A stretch of 64,000 bases of DNA, taken from Massilia rhizosphaerae (GTDB taxonomy: Bacteria > Pseudomonadota > Gammaproteobacteria > Burkholderiales > Burkholderiaceae_D). Where the stretch lies: the NCBI RefSeq assembly GCF_016093545.1, contig NZ_JADKYX010000021.1:62001-126000 (forward strand). Reading direction: 5' to 3'. This document shows, piece after piece, positions 7,780-16,957 of this stretch (the first letter of the stretch is position 1; the number at the start of each line of letters is the position of its first letter). Below the pieces are notes generated by a model. It was not told the origin of the DNA and did no database searches. It saw nothing but the letters and a program-made list of their open reading frames with translations. The position numbers and the translations under genes are program-made.

Positions 7780-10700
7780 ATGGCCGACTCGACACCTGAC
7801 GCATCGATCGGAGTCCGCGACGACGCCGCCGTGGAAACCCTGCTGCGCGAACGCGCGGCCCACCTGCCCGTGCGCGACGGGGCGCGCGAGGCCGCCGCGC
7901 TGGCGCAACTGGCGCAGGCGCTGGCCGACGCGTCCGACGACGTCATGCAACGGCTGGCCGACGCGGCGTGCGCGCTGTGCGGGGCCGATGCCGCAGTCGT
8001 GGCCGTGCGCGACGACGGTCCGCCGGGGGCGCCGGACGGCGCGGGCACGGTGCGCTGGTGCGTCGCGTCCGGCGCGCTCGCCGGGCGGCAGGGCGGCCGC
8101 TGGCCGCTGGACGCCTGCGCGTGCGGCGCCGCCATCGAGTCCGACGGCGCCGTGTTGTTCGCCCACCCGGCCAGCAAATTCCCCTCGCTGCGCGCGGCCG
8201 GCCCGGCGCCGGCCGAATTCCTCGGCGTGCCCTGGCATATCGGCGGCGGCCCCGCCGGCGCGCTGGGCATCGTGCTGGCCGAGGGCGACGGCGCGCAGTT
8301 CGACGCCGAGGACCTGCGCCTGCTGCGCGCCTGCGCGCCGTTCGCGGCGGCCGCCCACCGGGCCGGCGGCGGCAAGGGCGCGGACGGCGTCGAGATCGAG
8401 CGCAAGGTGGAGGAGCGCCTGCGGCCCGTCCTCGAAAGCAAGGAGCACCTGGAGCGCGAGGTCGAGGAGAGCCGCGCGGCCGAGCGCCTGCTGCGCGACC
8501 ACAAGGCCCTCATCGACGCCACCCTCAGCATCAGCACCGTCGGCGTGCTGTACTTCGACATCGACGGCACCGTCCGCGACGTCAATCCCGCGTTCGAGCG
8601 CATGACGGGCTATACCCGCGCCGAGCTGCGCACGATGCCGAGCTGGCGCGACATGACGCCGCCCGAGTTCTGGGACGTGTCGGCGCGCGCCCTGCGCGAC
8701 CTCATCGACCATGGCGTCACGCTGCCTTACACCAAGCAGATGATGCGCAAGGACGGCACCCGCTGGTGGGGCTTGTTCGCGCCCGCGCGCATCTCGGGCG
8801 CGGGCGCGAACGCGCGCTGCGTGCTGTTCGTGATCGACGTCACCGAGAACAAGGAGACGGAGGCGCGCCTGGCCGAGAGCGAGGAGCGGTTCCGCGCGAT
8901 GGTCGAGGGCTTCGCGCAGACCGTGTGGGAGACGGATGCGCACGGCCGCATCGTCGCCGGGTCGCCCAGCTGGACGACCTATACGGGTCAGTCGGAAGCG
9001 GCGTCGCTGGGCGTGGGCTGGATCGAGGCCGTGCACCCGGACGACCGCGCGTACGTGCTGCGCGAATGGCGCGCGGCCGTCGGCACGCGGCGGATCCTGA
9101 ACGCGGAATTCCGCGTACAGGCGGCGTCCGGCGGCTGGCGCTGGACCAATGCGCGCGCCGCCCCGCTGTTCAACGCCGACGGGAGCGTGCGCAAATGGGT
9201 CGGCATGCACATCGACGTCGACGAGCGCCGCCGCACCCAGGCCGCGCTGGCCGAGAGCGAACGGCGCTACCGCATGCTGTTCGAGGCGATGGACGAGGGC
9301 TTCCTGCTGGCCGCGGTGCGTTTCGACGTGGAAGGCAAGGCAGTCGGCCTCGATTACGTGGAGGCGAATCCGGCTGCCGTGCGCATGGCCAACATCGCCT
9401 ATGTCGGGCCGGGCCAGCTGCGCATGCATCCCGAACACGAGCCGTGCTGGCTGGAGGCCTGCGCCCAGGTCGTGCGCACGGGCGTGTCGAGCCGCTCGCA
9501 ATGTTTTTCGCAGCCGCCGGCCAGCTGGTACGATTTCTTCGTCTATCCGGTGGGCGGGCGCCAGGTGCCGCGCGTGGCCATCCTGTTCCACGACATCACC
9601 GTGCGCAAGCGCGCCGAGGACGCGCTGCGCGAGAGCGAGGGCCGGTTCCGCGCGCTGGCCGACGCCTCGCCCGCGCTCGTGTACCAGTTCGACGTGGGCG
9701 GCAACGTCATCTACCTGAACCAGCGCTGCGTCGCCGCCGAGCTGGCGGCGGGGGAGGGCGCGACCGGCTGGCAGAACATCGCCCGGCCGGACGACATGGA
9801 CGCCTACCTGCGCGACGTGTACGAGGGCATCCGCACGCGCGGCGCGTTCACCCAGCGCATCCGCACGCTGGTCGGGGACGGCAGCTGGCACTGGTTCGAA
9901 TCGCACGCGTCGCCCTGGCATTCGGGCGACGGCGAGCACCGCGGCTACGTCGGCATCTCGCTCGACATCACGGGCGCCGTGCAGGCCGAGGAGGCCCTCA
10001 AGGCAGCCGACCGCCGCAAGGACGAATTCCTCGCGACGCTGGCCCACGAATTGCGCAATCCCCTGGCCCCGATCAGCAACGCCGTGCAGCTGATGCGCCG
10101 TCCGGACGGCCGGCGCCAGTCCGACCGCGTCGTCGAGATGGTGGGGCGCCAGGTGAAGCAGATGGCGCGTCTCGTGGACGATTTGATGGAAGTGTCGCGC
10201 ATCACGCGCGGCAAGATCGACCTGAAGCTGGAGCGCGTGCCGTTCGCCGAGATCGTCCGCAGCGCCGTCGAAACGAGCCAGCCCATGATCGAGCGGGCCG
10301 GCCACCAGCTGGCCGTCGCGCTGCCGGAGCAGACCTTGTGCCTCGAAGCCGACCGGGTGCGCCTGACCCAGGTCTTTTCGAATCTGCTCAACAACGCGGC
10401 CAAGTACACGGACACGGGCGGCCGCATCTGGTTCGACGTGCGGCGCGAGGACGACCAGGCGGTGGCCACCGTGCGCGACACGGGCATCGGCATTCCGGCC
10501 GACGCGCTGCCGTGCGTGTTCGACATGTTCGCCCAGGCCCACCGCGCCGCCGGACGGGGGCAGGGCGGGCTCGGCATCGGCCTGACGATGGTGCGCAGCC
10601 TCGTCGAGATGCACCACGGCACCGTGGAGGCGCGCAGCGCCGGGCCGGGCCAGGGCAGCGAATTCATCGTGCGGCTGCCGCTCGCGCCGGAGCACGACGG

Positions 10701-11103
10701 GGAACAGGACGTGCCGCAACTGGGGCAGGCGCGGCCGGCCGCGCCGTTCCACGGCCAGCGCATCCTCGTCGTGGACGACAACCGCGACGCCGCCGATACG
10801 CTCGGCCTGCTGCTGGAAGCGGACGGGGCCGAGGTGCGCGTCGTGTACGACGGCCGCGCCGCGCTGGCGATGGCGGAATCGTTCCTGCCGACCAGCGTGC
10901 TGCTCGATCTCGGCATGCCCGGCATGGATGGCTACGAGGTCGCCCGCCGCCTGCGCCAGGACGACCGGTTCGCCGGCGTGCGCATCGCCGCGCTGACGGG
11001 CTGGGGGCAGGACGCCGACCGGCGCCAGACGCGCAACCGCGGGTTTTCCCATCATCTGACGAAGCCCGTCAGTATCGAGGAATTGCACCGCATTCTTGCT
11101 TGA
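7780..11103 (+). CDS. Large cytosolic multi-PAS hybrid histidine kinase with C-terminal receiver
   Basis: An 1107-residue protein without obvious membrane helices. Rough domain order: GAF-like domain (45-205), coiled-coil linker (205-250), four PAS/PAC modules (about 255-370, 372-490, 490-610, 610-740; for example GVLYFDIDGTVRDVNPAF in the first), HisKA with phospho-accepting His near residue 756 (LAHELRNPLAPI), HATPase (NLLNNAAKYTDTGG, GGLGIGLTMVRSLVE), and a receiver with Asp near 1043 (LLDLGMPGMDG) and Lys in LTKPVS. It should autophosphorylate in response to a cytosolic signal and pass phosphate internally. The partner regulator is not in the window. The architecture parallels the frameshifted kinase just upstream, suggesting related signalling roles. 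Confidence 0.93.
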   Translation: MADSTPDASIGVRDDAAVETLLRERAAHLPVRDGAREAAALAQLAQALADASDDVMQRLADAACALCGADAAVVAVRDDGPPGAPDGAGTVRWCVASGALAGRQGGRWPLDACACGAAIESDGAVLFAHPASKFPSLRAAGPAPAEFLGVPWHIGGGPAGALGIVLAEGDGAQFDAEDLRLLRACAPFAAAAHRAGGGKGADGVEIERKVEERLRPVLESKEHLEREVEESRAAERLLRDHKALIDATLSISTVGVLYFDIDGTVRDVNPAFERMTGYTRAELRTMPSWRDMTPPEFWDVSARALRDLIDHGVTLPYTKQMMRKDGTRWWGLFAPARISGAGANARCVLFVIDVTENKETEARLAESEERFRAMVEGFAQTVWETDAHGRIVAGSPSWTTYTGQSEAASLGVGWIEAVHPDDRAYVLREWRAAVGTRRILNAEFRVQAASGGWRWTNARAAPLFNADGSVRKWVGMHIDVDERRRTQAALAESERRYRMLFEAMDEGFLLAAVRFDVEGKAVGLDYVEANPAAVRMANIAYVGPGQLRMHPEHEPCWLEACAQVVRTGVSSRSQCFSQPPASWYDFFVYPVGGRQVPRVAILFHDITVRKRAEDALRESEGRFRALADASPALVYQFDVGGNVIYLNQRCVAAELAAGEGATGWQNIARPDDMDAYLRDVYEGIRTRGAFTQRIRTLVGDGSWHWFESHASPWHSGDGEHRGYVGISLDITGAVQAEEALKAADRRKDEFLATLAHELRNPLAPISNAVQLMRRPDGRRQSDRVVEMVGRQVKQMARLVDDLMEVSRITRGKIDLKLERVPFAEIVRSAVETSQPMIERAGHQLAVALPEQTLCLEADRVRLTQVFSNLLNNAAKYTDTGGRIWFDVRREDDQAVATVRDTGIGIPADALPCVFDMFAQAHRAAGRGQGGLGIGLTMVRSLVEMHHGTVEARSAGPGQGSEFIVRLPLAPEHDGEQDVPQLGQARPAAPFHGQRILVVDDNRDAADTLGLLLEADGAEVRVVYDGRAALAMAESFLPTSVLLDLGMPGMDGYEVARRLRQDDRFAGVRIAALTGWGQDADRRQTRNRGFSHHLTKPVSIEELHRILA

Positions 11104-11253
11104 AGGCCGTTGTAGGAGTTTGCTGAAACAATAAGTTACAAAATTGTGACATATGCGCCCTGCATTTTGCTCTCGTCTGTGCGCCAGCTAACGTCAATAC
11201 TGCCGTTGCCTGGTTAGACTGAAATCAACGTCAACCGATGTTGGGAGGCAGCG

Positions 11254-11574
11254 ATGGCGTGGATTTCACGATTCGTCAGATACCTGGGCGTCTTCAGCGA
11301 CCCCCAGTTACACCCGGAAACGATTTCGGACCTCCCTCCGTTCGCGTTGCGCCAGACGCTGGAAGCGCTGCTGCGGGCCGGTTGGATGAAGACGTTCGAA
11401 TACGATGCCGAGGATGCGTGGGTCGACTATGCGCGGGTGGATTTGCTGCGCGGGCGATCGAAGCTGAGGCTGGAGTGGGACCAGGACAGCGGCGGCAGCG
11501 TCGAAGGGCCGCGGGCGGTGCTGGACGAGCTGCGCGTGCTTGATCCGTGGACCCACGTGCGGCATGCGCATTGA
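11254..11574 (+). CDS. Small hypothetical protein
   Basis: A 106-residue protein of unknown function. It begins MAWISRFVRYLGVF, has mixed charged and hydrophobic composition without signal peptide or membrane helix, and ends DPWTHVRHAH. A GGGAGG ribosome-binding site seven bases before the ATG and normal codon use support a real gene. It converges with the pseudouridine synthase gene, the stop codons being only three bases apart. I do not recognise its family. Confidence 0.65.
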   Translation: MAWISRFVRYLGVFSDPQLHPETISDLPPFALRQTLEALLRAGWMKTFEYDAEDAWVDYARVDLLRGRSKLRLEWDQDSGGSVEGPRAVLDELRVLDPWTHVRHAH

Positions 11575-11577
11575 TGG

Positions 11578-12324
11578 TTAAAACCGCTCGTCGGCGCCCA
11601 GGTAACGCCACTGTCCCGGCGGCAACTCGCCCAGCTTCACGCGGCCGATCCGCACGCGCTTGAGGCCCACGACCTTGAGTCCGACCATGTCGCACATGCG
11701 CCGGATCTGGCGCTTGCGGCCTTCCTTGAGCGTGAAGCTGAGCTGGTCGTCGTTCTGCCAGCGCACTTTCGCGGGCAGCAGGGGCTTGCCGTCCATCCAC
11801 AGGCCGTGGTTCAGCTTCTTGAGGTCGGCGTCCGGCAGGCGGCCCGGCTTCGTGTACTGCACGCGCACGAGGTATTCCTTCTCGATGGACGTGGCCTCGC
11901 CGATCAATTGCTTGGCAATGCGGCCGTCCTGCGTCAGCACGAGCAGGCCGACGGAATCGATGTCCAGCCGTCCGGCCGGCACGAGCGATTTCAGCTGGGT
12001 CGGGTGGAATTGTTCGGGCGACGGGTCGTCCGTCCAGCGGTTTTCCGGTTTCACGAGCACGACGGCCGGCTTGTAGCCATCCTCGGCCTGGCCGCTGACG
12101 TAGCCGACCGGCTTGTTCAGCAGCACCGTCACGCGCTTCGCCTGCTGGGCGGCGGCCTGGCGCTCGACCGTGATCTTTTGGTGCGGCAAGACTTTGCTGC
12201 CGAGCTCGGACACCACCTGGCCGTCGACCCTCACCCAGCCTTTCGCGATCCATTCGTCGGCCTCGCGGCGGGAGGAGAGGCCCAGTTCGGACATGCGTTT
12301 GGACAGGCGTACGGGTTCGGTCAT
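11578..12324 (-). CDS. RsuA/RluF-family rRNA pseudouridine synthase
   Basis: This enzyme converts a specific uridine in ribosomal RNA to pseudouridine. The protein has an N-terminal S4 RNA-binding domain (RLSKRMSELGLSSRREADEWI, start to about residue 60) and the RsuA-type catalytic domain with the catalytic Asp in AGRLDIDSVGLLVLT and the late motif GRKRQIRRMCDMVGLKV. Overall it resembles RluF, which modifies 23S rRNA, more than RsuA, but the target is not certain. I place the start at the ATG at 12324 (MTEPVRLSKR) rather than 12366, because the latter adds 14 residues unrelated to the family. It is the last gene of a map-glnD-synthase series on the minus strand. Confidence 0.9.
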   Translation of the reverse strand: MTEPVRLSKRMSELGLSSRREADEWIAKGWVRVDGQVVSELGSKVLPHQKITVERQAAAQQAKRVTVLLNKPVGYVSGQAEDGYKPAVVLVKPENRWTDDPSPEQFHPTQLKSLVPAGRLDIDSVGLLVLTQDGRIAKQLIGEATSIEKEYLVRVQYTKPGRLPDADLKKLNHGLWMDGKPLLPAKVRWQNDDQLSFTLKEGRKRQIRRMCDMVGLKVVGLKRVRIGRVKLGELPPGQWRYLGADERF

Positions 12325-12353
12325 GGTCACTTCAAAAAAACAATCGGATCGAA

Positions 12354-12374
12354 TCTCAAATCTCAAATCTCAAA
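12354..12374. repeat. Three tandem 7-bp units at the glnD stop
   Basis: TCTCAAA occurs three times head to tail, followed by a partial unit (TCTTG). The glnD stop codon (TGA on the minus strand, 12372-12370) lies in the third unit, so a change in copy number would alter only the spacer before the pseudouridine synthase gene. Confidence 0.75.
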
Positions 12375-14979
12375 TCTTGACGGCATCCAGCAGCTCGGTC
12401 TCCAGCTGCACCTGCACGCGCTGGTTGTTCAGCGCTTGCCCGTCGATGAGGAACACGTCCTCGACGCGCTCGCCCAGGGTCATGATCTTGGCGGTGTGCA
12501 GGTTGATGCGGTAGCGCGCGAGCACGTTCGCGATCGCGTACAGCAGGCCGTTGCGGTCGTTCGCGCCGATCGACAGCACCCAGAACTGACCGCGCTCGTC
12601 CGGGCGCATGTCCACCGTCGGCGTGACGGGGAAGTTGCGCGACATGCGCGACAGCCGCCCCCGCAGCGGCGGCGACAACGGTTCCTGGCGCACGAGCACC
12701 TCGCACAGCTCGTGCTCGATCAGGTTGATGATGTCGCGGTAGCTGTTGGCGAAATGTTCGTCCGTGATGAGGAAGGTGTCGAGCGCGTAGCCGTCCTTCG
12801 TCGTGTGGATCTTGGCGTCGAGGATGGAAAAATTCTTGCGGTCGAAATAGCTGCAGATGCGCGCGAACAGGTCCGGCTGGTCCTTCACGTACACCGTCAC
12901 CTGCAGGCCTTCGCCGATGGGCGCGAGGCGCGACTTGACCACCGGTTTGTCGAGGCCCAGCTTGTCGACCAGGCAGCGGGTCTGCCACGCGATGTCGGAC
13001 GCGTCGTGGCGCAGGAAGTAGGCCATGTCGAGCTGCTTCCACAGCGCTTCGTGCGCGTCCGCCGGCAGGCCGAACAGGCGCAGGGTGGCCAGCGCTTCCT
13101 GCTGGCGCGCGCGCAGTTCGCGGTCGGCGGACGGCGGCTCGCCGCCGAGCACGCGCAAGGTCATCTTGTACAGGTCTTCCAGCAGCTTGGCCTTCCACGC
13201 GTTCCACACCTTCGGGCTCGTGCCGCGGATGTCGGCGACGGTCAGCAGGTACAGCGCCGTCAGGTGGCGCTCGTCGCGCACGAGGCGGGCAAAGGCCTGG
13301 ATCACGTCCGGATCCGACAGGTCCTGCTTCTGGGCGACCACCGACATCGTCAGGTGGTGCTCGACGAGGAACACGACCAGTTCGGTGTCTTCCTCGGACA
13401 GCGCATGGTCGCGGCAGAATTCGCGCGCGTCGGTCTTGCCCAGCTCCGAATGGTCGCCGCCGCGGCCCTTGGCGATGTCGTGGAACAGGGCCGCCACGTA
13501 CAACAGCCAGCGGTCGCGGAAATTGGCGATCAGCTGGCTGCAGAACGGGTATTCGTGCGCGTGCTCCGTCATCGTGAAGCGCCGCATGTTGCGCACGACC
13601 ATCATGATGTGCTGGTCGACCGTGTAGACGTGGAACAGGTCGTGCTGCATCTGGCCGATGATGCGGCGGAAGTTCGGCAGGTAGCGGCCGAGGATCCCCA
13701 TGTCGTTCATGCGGCGCAGCGCGTGCACGAGGCCCGCGGGCGCCTGCAGCACGCGCAGGAACAGGGCGCGGTGCCGCGGGTCGGCGCGGAAGGCGTCGTC
13801 GATGAGGGTGCGCGCATGCCACAGGGCGCGCATCGTGCGCGCCGTCATGCCCTTGATGTCGGGGCGCTCCGTCATCAGCACGAAGATTTCCAGCACGGCC
13901 GACGGGCTCGATTCGAACGTGTCGTCCGCGGCGATGTCGATGAAGCCGCCCACTTCGTTGAAGCGCGGATTGATCGGCACCGGCTGCTGCGGCGTGGGGA
14001 ACAGGTGCGCCTCGATGTTCTGCAGCAGGATCGTGTTCAGCTGGGTGACGGTCTTCGCGGCCCAGTAGTAGCGCTGCATCAGGAATTCGCTGGCGCGGCG
14101 CGCCTCCAGGCCTTCGCCCGTCGACGTGAGGCCGAAGGTTTCCGCGATCGCGGTCTGGACGTCGAACACGAGGCGGTCTTCGCGCCGGTTCGTCTGCAGG
14201 TGCAGGCGCACGCGGATGTCCTTGAACGCGTATTCCTTTTCCATCAACTGGCGCGCTTCCTCGCGCGTGATGAGGCCGCGGATCGCGAGCTGGGTCCAGG
14301 AATTGCCCAGGCCCGCCGCTTTCGCGACCCACAGGATCACCTGCAGGTCGCGCAGGGCGCCCGGGCTTTCCTTGACGTTCGGCTCCAGCGAGAACGGCGT
14401 GTATTCGTACTTGGCGTGGCGCAGCCGCATCTCGGCCGTCTTGGCCTGGAAGAAGGCCTGCGGGTCCATCGCCTCGTCGTAGCGGCGCTGCAGCTCGTTG
14501 AAGACGGTCTCGCTGCCCGTCACGAGGCGCGCTTCCAGCAGGCTCGTCTGTACCGTGATGTCGGCGGCGGACTCCGTCATGCATTCGTCCACCGTGCGGA
14601 TGCTGTGGCCGATCTCCAGGCCCAGGTCCCACAGCAGTTGCACGAAATTCTCCAGCTTCGCCTGCACGATGGCGTCGGGCGCACTGCCCAGCAGGATCAG
14701 GAGGTCGACGTCGGAGAAGGGGAACAGTTCGCCGCGGCCGTAGCCGCCGACGCCCACGAGGGCGGCGTCGTGCGGCAGCCCGGCCGCGTGCCAGGCGTCC
14801 GTCAGCACCCCGTCGACGCTGTGGCGAAGGCCGCGCAACAGTTTTTCCGGCTTGCCGTTCTCGCGGAACTCGGCGATGACGAGCTGGCGCTCGGCCTTGA
14901 GGCGCTGCTTGAGTTGCAGCGGCTGCATCGGTTGCGGCGGCTGCGCGGCTTGGGAGGCGGCGATGGGGGCGGTGGACAT
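12370..14979 (-). CDS. glnD: Bifunctional [protein-PII] uridylyltransferase / uridylyl-removing enzyme
   Basis: GlnD senses glutamine and adds UMP to, or removes it from, PII proteins (GlnB/GlnK), controlling nitrogen assimilation. The 869-residue product has the full architecture: a nucleotidyltransferase domain with GGYGRGELFPFSDVDLLIL (the GxGxG...DxD signature), a GlnD-type adenylyltransferase-like middle, an HD hydrolase domain (FHDIAKGRGGDHSELG), and two C-terminal ACT domains (QVTVYVKDQPDLFARI and WVLSIGANDRNGLLYAI) that bind glutamine. It lies 29 bases after map, as in many betaproteobacteria. Length is near the E. coli enzyme (890). Confidence 0.97.
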   Translation of the reverse strand: MSTAPIAASQAAQPPQPMQPLQLKQRLKAERQLVIAEFRENGKPEKLLRGLRHSVDGVLTDAWHAAGLPHDAALVGVGGYGRGELFPFSDVDLLILLGSAPDAIVQAKLENFVQLLWDLGLEIGHSIRTVDECMTESAADITVQTSLLEARLVTGSETVFNELQRRYDEAMDPQAFFQAKTAEMRLRHAKYEYTPFSLEPNVKESPGALRDLQVILWVAKAAGLGNSWTQLAIRGLITREEARQLMEKEYAFKDIRVRLHLQTNRREDRLVFDVQTAIAETFGLTSTGEGLEARRASEFLMQRYYWAAKTVTQLNTILLQNIEAHLFPTPQQPVPINPRFNEVGGFIDIAADDTFESSPSAVLEIFVLMTERPDIKGMTARTMRALWHARTLIDDAFRADPRHRALFLRVLQAPAGLVHALRRMNDMGILGRYLPNFRRIIGQMQHDLFHVYTVDQHIMMVVRNMRRFTMTEHAHEYPFCSQLIANFRDRWLLYVAALFHDIAKGRGGDHSELGKTDAREFCRDHALSEEDTELVVFLVEHHLTMSVVAQKQDLSDPDVIQAFARLVRDERHLTALYLLTVADIRGTSPKVWNAWKAKLLEDLYKMTLRVLGGEPPSADRELRARQQEALATLRLFGLPADAHEALWKQLDMAYFLRHDASDIAWQTRCLVDKLGLDKPVVKSRLAPIGEGLQVTVYVKDQPDLFARICSYFDRKNFSILDAKIHTTKDGYALDTFLITDEHFANSYRDIINLIEHELCEVLVRQEPLSPPLRGRLSRMSRNFPVTPTVDMRPDERGQFWVLSIGANDRNGLLYAIANVLARYRINLHTAKIMTLGERVEDVFLIDGQALNNQRVQVQLETELLDAVKI

Positions 14980-15008
14980 GGGCGGCGAGCGTGGGCGGCG
15001 AACGTGGG

Positions 15009-15833
15009 TCAGGCGGCGACGGCGTCTTGCGGGCGGACGATGGCCGGCGGCGGCGGGGTGCCGGCCGACGTCGTCAGCACTTCATAGCCCGTCTCCGTCA
15101 CGAGGATCATGTGTTCCCACTGGGCCGACAGGCTGCGGTCCTTCGTCTTGATGGTCCAGCCGTCCGGCATCTCGCGGATCTCGCGGCGGCCCGCGTTGAT
15201 CATCGGCTCGATCGTGAAGATCATGCCCGTTTGCAACTCCTCGCCCGTGCCGGGACGGCCGTAGTGCAGCACCTGCGGCTCTTCGTGGAACACCTTGCCG
15301 ATGCCGTGGCCGCAGAATTCGCGCACGACGGAATAGCCGGCCTTTTCCGCATGTTGCTGGATGGCATGACCGATGTCGCCCAGGTGCGCGCCCGGTTTCA
15401 CCTTGGAAATGCCCAACCACATGCATTCATAGGTGATGTCCGTCAGGCGCCGTGCCAGCTTCGACGGTTCGCCGATGAAGAACATGCGGCTATTGTCGCC
15501 GTGATAACCATCCTTCGTGATGACGGTGACGTCGATGTTCACGACGTCGCCGTTCTTGAGGACCTTGTCGCCCGGAATGCCATGGCAGATCACGTCGTTG
15601 ACGGAGGTGCAGACGGCTTTCGGGAACGGCGGGTAGCCCGGCGGCGCATAGTTCAGGGGGGCGGGGACGGTGCCTTGCACATTCACCATGTATTCGTGGC
15701 ACAAGCGGTCCAGTTCGCCGGTGGTCACGCCCGCCTTGACGAAGGGCGTGATGTAGTCGAGCACCTCGGCGCCGAGGCGGCCGGCGATGCGCATGCCCTC
15801 GATGTCTTCCGGGGTCTTGATGGAAATTGCCAT
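15009..15833 (-). CDS. map: Type I methionine aminopeptidase
   Basis: This enzyme removes the initiator methionine from new proteins and needs two metal ions. The protein from the ATG at 15833 (MAISIKTPEDI) is 274 residues and carries the expected ligands: Asp in NGDVVNIDVT, Asp in GYHGDNSRMF, His in EFCGHGIGKVFHEEP, Glu in FTIEPM and a late Glu in the WEHMILVTE segment. An upstream in-frame ATG (15941) would add 36 unrelated residues and run over the map-rpsB regulatory region, so it was rejected. The gene is divergent from rpsB and heads the map-glnD transcription unit. Confidence 0.97.
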   Translation of the reverse strand: MAISIKTPEDIEGMRIAGRLGAEVLDYITPFVKAGVTTGELDRLCHEYMVNVQGTVPAPLNYAPPGYPPFPKAVCTSVNDVICHGIPGDKVLKNGDVVNIDVTVITKDGYHGDNSRMFFIGEPSKLARRLTDITYECMWLGISKVKPGAHLGDIGHAIQQHAEKAGYSVVREFCGHGIGKVFHEEPQVLHYGRPGTGEELQTGMIFTIEPMINAGRREIREMPDGWTIKTKDRSLSAQWEHMILVTETGYEVLTTSAGTPPPPAIVRPQDAVAA

Positions 15834-15953
15834 GTTTATCCGTTCTGCGATAAGTTCTGTGCCGGTCATTATATGTGATTCATAACGTCGCCGGGCCGCA
15901 GCCATCCGGCTGCCCCCTGCGGCGGCCTCCGGGAGCGTCATGCGTGCGCAAGC

Positions 15954-15982
15954 TTGAAATTCGTGTCAAATCCCGCTAGAAT
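15954..15982 (+). promoter_or_regulatory. Sigma-70 promoter of rpsB-tsf
   Basis: TTGAAA (15954-15959) and TAGAAT (15977-15982) with an ideal 17-base spacer. Transcription would start near 15990 and leave a leader of about 110 bases before rpsB. Leaders of rpsB are sites of autogenous control by ribosomal protein S2 in other bacteria; whether this one is was not tested. Confidence 0.75.
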
Positions 15983-16101
15983 CTCGGGTTGCTCGTGTTC
16001 GTATCGAGCAACTTGTGAATGTAAATCGCGAATGCGGCCGAAAAGGGTGCCCATGAAAGGGTGGACTGGCCGTCATTCAAGACCCAACCCTGGAGAATAC
16101 A

Positions 16102-16848
16102 ATGTCTGTCACTATGCGCGAAATGCTGGAAGCCGGTGTTCACTTCGGCCACCAGACCCGTTTCTGGAACCCGAAAATGGCCCCGTTCATCTTCGGTCAT
16201 CGCAACAAGATCCACATCATCAACCTGGAAAAGACCATGGCGATGTATCAGGATGCGATGAAGACCATCAAGCAGATCGCCGCCAACCGCGGCACGATCC
16301 TGCTGGTGGGCACGAAGCGCCAGGCCCGCGACATCATCGCCGCCGAAGCGCAGCGCGCCGGCGTGCCGTACGTCGACCAGCGCTGGCTGGGCGGCATGCT
16401 GACCAACTTCAAGACCATCAAGACCTCGATCAAGCGCCTGAAGGACATGGAAGCGGCCATCGAATCGGGTGAAGTCGAGAAGATGAGCAAGAAAGAAGCG
16501 CTGATGTTCTCGCGCGAACTGGAAAAGCTGCAGAAATCGATCGGCGGCATCAAGGACCTGCAGGGCGTGCCGGACGCGATCTTCGTCGTGGACGTCGGCT
16601 ACCACAAGGGCGCCGTCACCGAAGCCGGCAAGCTGGGCATCCCGGTCATCGGCGTGGTCGACACCAACCACTCGCCGGAAGGCGTGACCCACGTCATCCC
16701 GGGCAACGACGACTCGTCGAAGGCCATCACCCTGTACGCACGCGGCGTCGCCGATGCGATCCTGGAAGGCCGTGCGAACGCCACCAACGAAATCGTCGAG
16801 ATGGTCAAGTCGGCCGACGACTTCGTCGAAGTTTCCGAGCAAGCTTAA
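16102..16848 (+). CDS. rpsB: 30S ribosomal protein S2
   Basis: S2 is a structural protein of the small ribosomal subunit, needed for binding S1 and mRNA. The 248-residue protein has the family signatures near the start (TMREMLEAGVHFGHQTRFWNP) and in the middle (PVIGVVDTNHSPEGV). A GGAG ribosome-binding site precedes the ATG. It is the first gene of the rpsB-tsf pair; a terminator hairpin lies between the two, so part of transcription probably stops before tsf. Confidence 0.99.
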   Translation: MSVTMREMLEAGVHFGHQTRFWNPKMAPFIFGHRNKIHIINLEKTMAMYQDAMKTIKQIAANRGTILLVGTKRQARDIIAAEAQRAGVPYVDQRWLGGMLTNFKTIKTSIKRLKDMEAAIESGEVEKMSKKEALMFSRELEKLQKSIGGIKDLQGVPDAIFVVDVGYHKGAVTEAGKLGIPVIGVVDTNHSPEGVTHVIPGNDDSSKAITLYARGVADAILEGRANATNEIVEMVKSADDFVEVSEQA

Positions 16849-16881
16849 TTCCCGGCGGGCGCTTGCCCGCTGAGCAGTAAA

Positions 16882-16915
16882 GGGGCGCCGAGCCTAAGAT
16901 CGAGCGCCCCTTTTT
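16882..16915 (+). terminator. Intrinsic terminator/attenuator between rpsB and tsf
   Basis: GGGGCGC (16882-16888) pairs with GCGCCCC (16904-16910) and is followed directly by TTTTT. It lies 34 bases after the rpsB stop and would reduce, not necessarily stop, tsf transcription. Confidence 0.75.
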
Positions 16916-16957
16916 GCAAGCAATTCCTGGATAGATAAACAAATTAGGAGAAATGAC

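Noticed and set aside
7771..11088. An antisense open frame of 1105 codons opposite the multi-PAS kinase
   Set aside because: High GC leaves long open frames on the other strand; the product is rich in Arg, Ala, His and Gly with no domain, while the plus-strand protein has full kinase motifs.
11806..15087. An open plus-strand frame of 1093 codons opposite glnD and the pseudouridine synthase
   Set aside because: It is a shadow of glnD: low-complexity His/Arg/Val composition, no ribosome-binding site, no family motif.
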